This document shows positions 6,272-6,359 of a stretch of 6,359 nt of DNA, in pieces (position 1 is the stretch's first letter; every line of letters begins with the position of its first letter). Under the pieces are notes generated by a model. It had not been told where the DNA came from and ran no database searches. It saw nothing but the letters and a program-made list of their open reading frames with translations. This stretch comes from an uncultured Collinsella sp. Lineage in GTDB: Bacteria; Actinomycetota; Coriobacteriia; Coriobacteriales; Coriobacteriaceae. The stretch lies in the NCBI GenBank assembly GCA_900552995.1, contig USBX01000055.1, positions 1 through 6,359 of the forward strand. Direction: 5' to 3'. Position numbers and translations under genes: made by a program.

Positions 6272-6311
6272 GAGCCCTCTCAATCAGAACGTTGTGTGTT
6301 ACGTTTCCAAC
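6272..6311 (-). other. Remaining upstream sequence of cbiM (contig end)
   Basis: Only 40 genomic bases precede cbiM. They contain the GAGAGG ribosome binding site and a short inverted repeat, AACGT-8 bases-ACGTT (6286-6303). There is too little sequence to show a promoter. No part of a cobalamin riboswitch, such as its conserved B12 box, is visible; if one exists, it lay beyond the contig break. Confidence 0.4.
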
Positions 6312-6359
6312 CTGTCTCTTATACACATCTCCGAGCCCACGAGACACTCGCTAATCTCG
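6312..6359. other. Illumina Nextera adapter (sequencing artefact)
   Basis: Positions 6312-6330 are exactly the 19-base transposase mosaic end, CTGTCTCTTATACACATCT. Positions 6331-6345 (CCGAGCCCACGAGAC) are the Nextera i7-side adapter. Positions 6346-6353 (ACTCGCTA) sit where the eight-base index belongs, and 6354-6359 (ATCTCG) begin the P7 flow-cell sequence. The parts are in the order expected for read-through past the end of an insert. This is library sequence, not a mobile element. Confidence 0.98.

Noticed and set aside
6312..6330. Transposon end (Tn5-type mosaic end) as a sign of a mobile element
   Set aside because: It is directly followed by Nextera adapter, index and P7 bases, so it is library adapter rather than a natural insertion.
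1..6359. CRISPR array, tRNA, rRNA, prophage or insertion-sequence genes
   Set aside because: No regularly spaced repeats, no tRNA-like cloverleaf, no rRNA sequence and no transposase or phage-like reading frame was seen on either strand.

Overview
The window looks like a contig end from a GC-rich Gram-positive anaerobe. The style of the pyruvate kinase and the ECF metal-transporter proteins suggests a Coriobacteriia, Collinsella-like gut bacterium. This is recognition from memory of protein style and codon use; no search was run. The last 48 bases (6312-6359) are not genomic: they are an Illumina Nextera adapter with index, so real sequence stops at about 6311.

Layout, left to right. (1) 1-521, minus strand: the N-terminal third of a calcium-type P-type ATPase, cut by the window edge inside the TGE loop of its actuator domain. 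(2) 522-963: a 442-base divergent intergenic region with an AT-rich centre. It holds a hairpin that could cover the ATPase ribosome binding site, other small inverted and direct repeats, and the pyk promoter. (3) 964-2424, plus strand: a complete pyruvate kinase, followed by a very strong hairpin terminator at 2452-2491 that is symmetrical enough to work in both directions. (4) 2628-3488, minus strand: a zinc-dependent phospholipase C-family protein converging on pyk. A short protein-like stretch lies beyond its stop in another frame. (5) 3557-6271, minus strand: a cbiM(N)-cbiQ-cbiO operon encoding an ECF-type cobalt/nickel importer, transcribed right to left.

How the genes work together. CbiM with a fused CbiN-like part is the metal-binding membrane component, CbiQ is the coupling (T) component, and CbiO is the single ATPase. 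Together they make a complete Co2+/Ni2+ uptake system, probably feeding cobalamin or a nickel enzyme; no such user gene is in the window. The phospholipase-like gene lies downstream of cbiO but appears to have its own extended -10 promoter. pyk is a monocistronic glycolytic gene.

I found no clearly new system. The items most worth a second look are the adapter contamination, the hairpin over the ATPase ribosome binding site, and the out-of-frame tail after the phospholipase gene.
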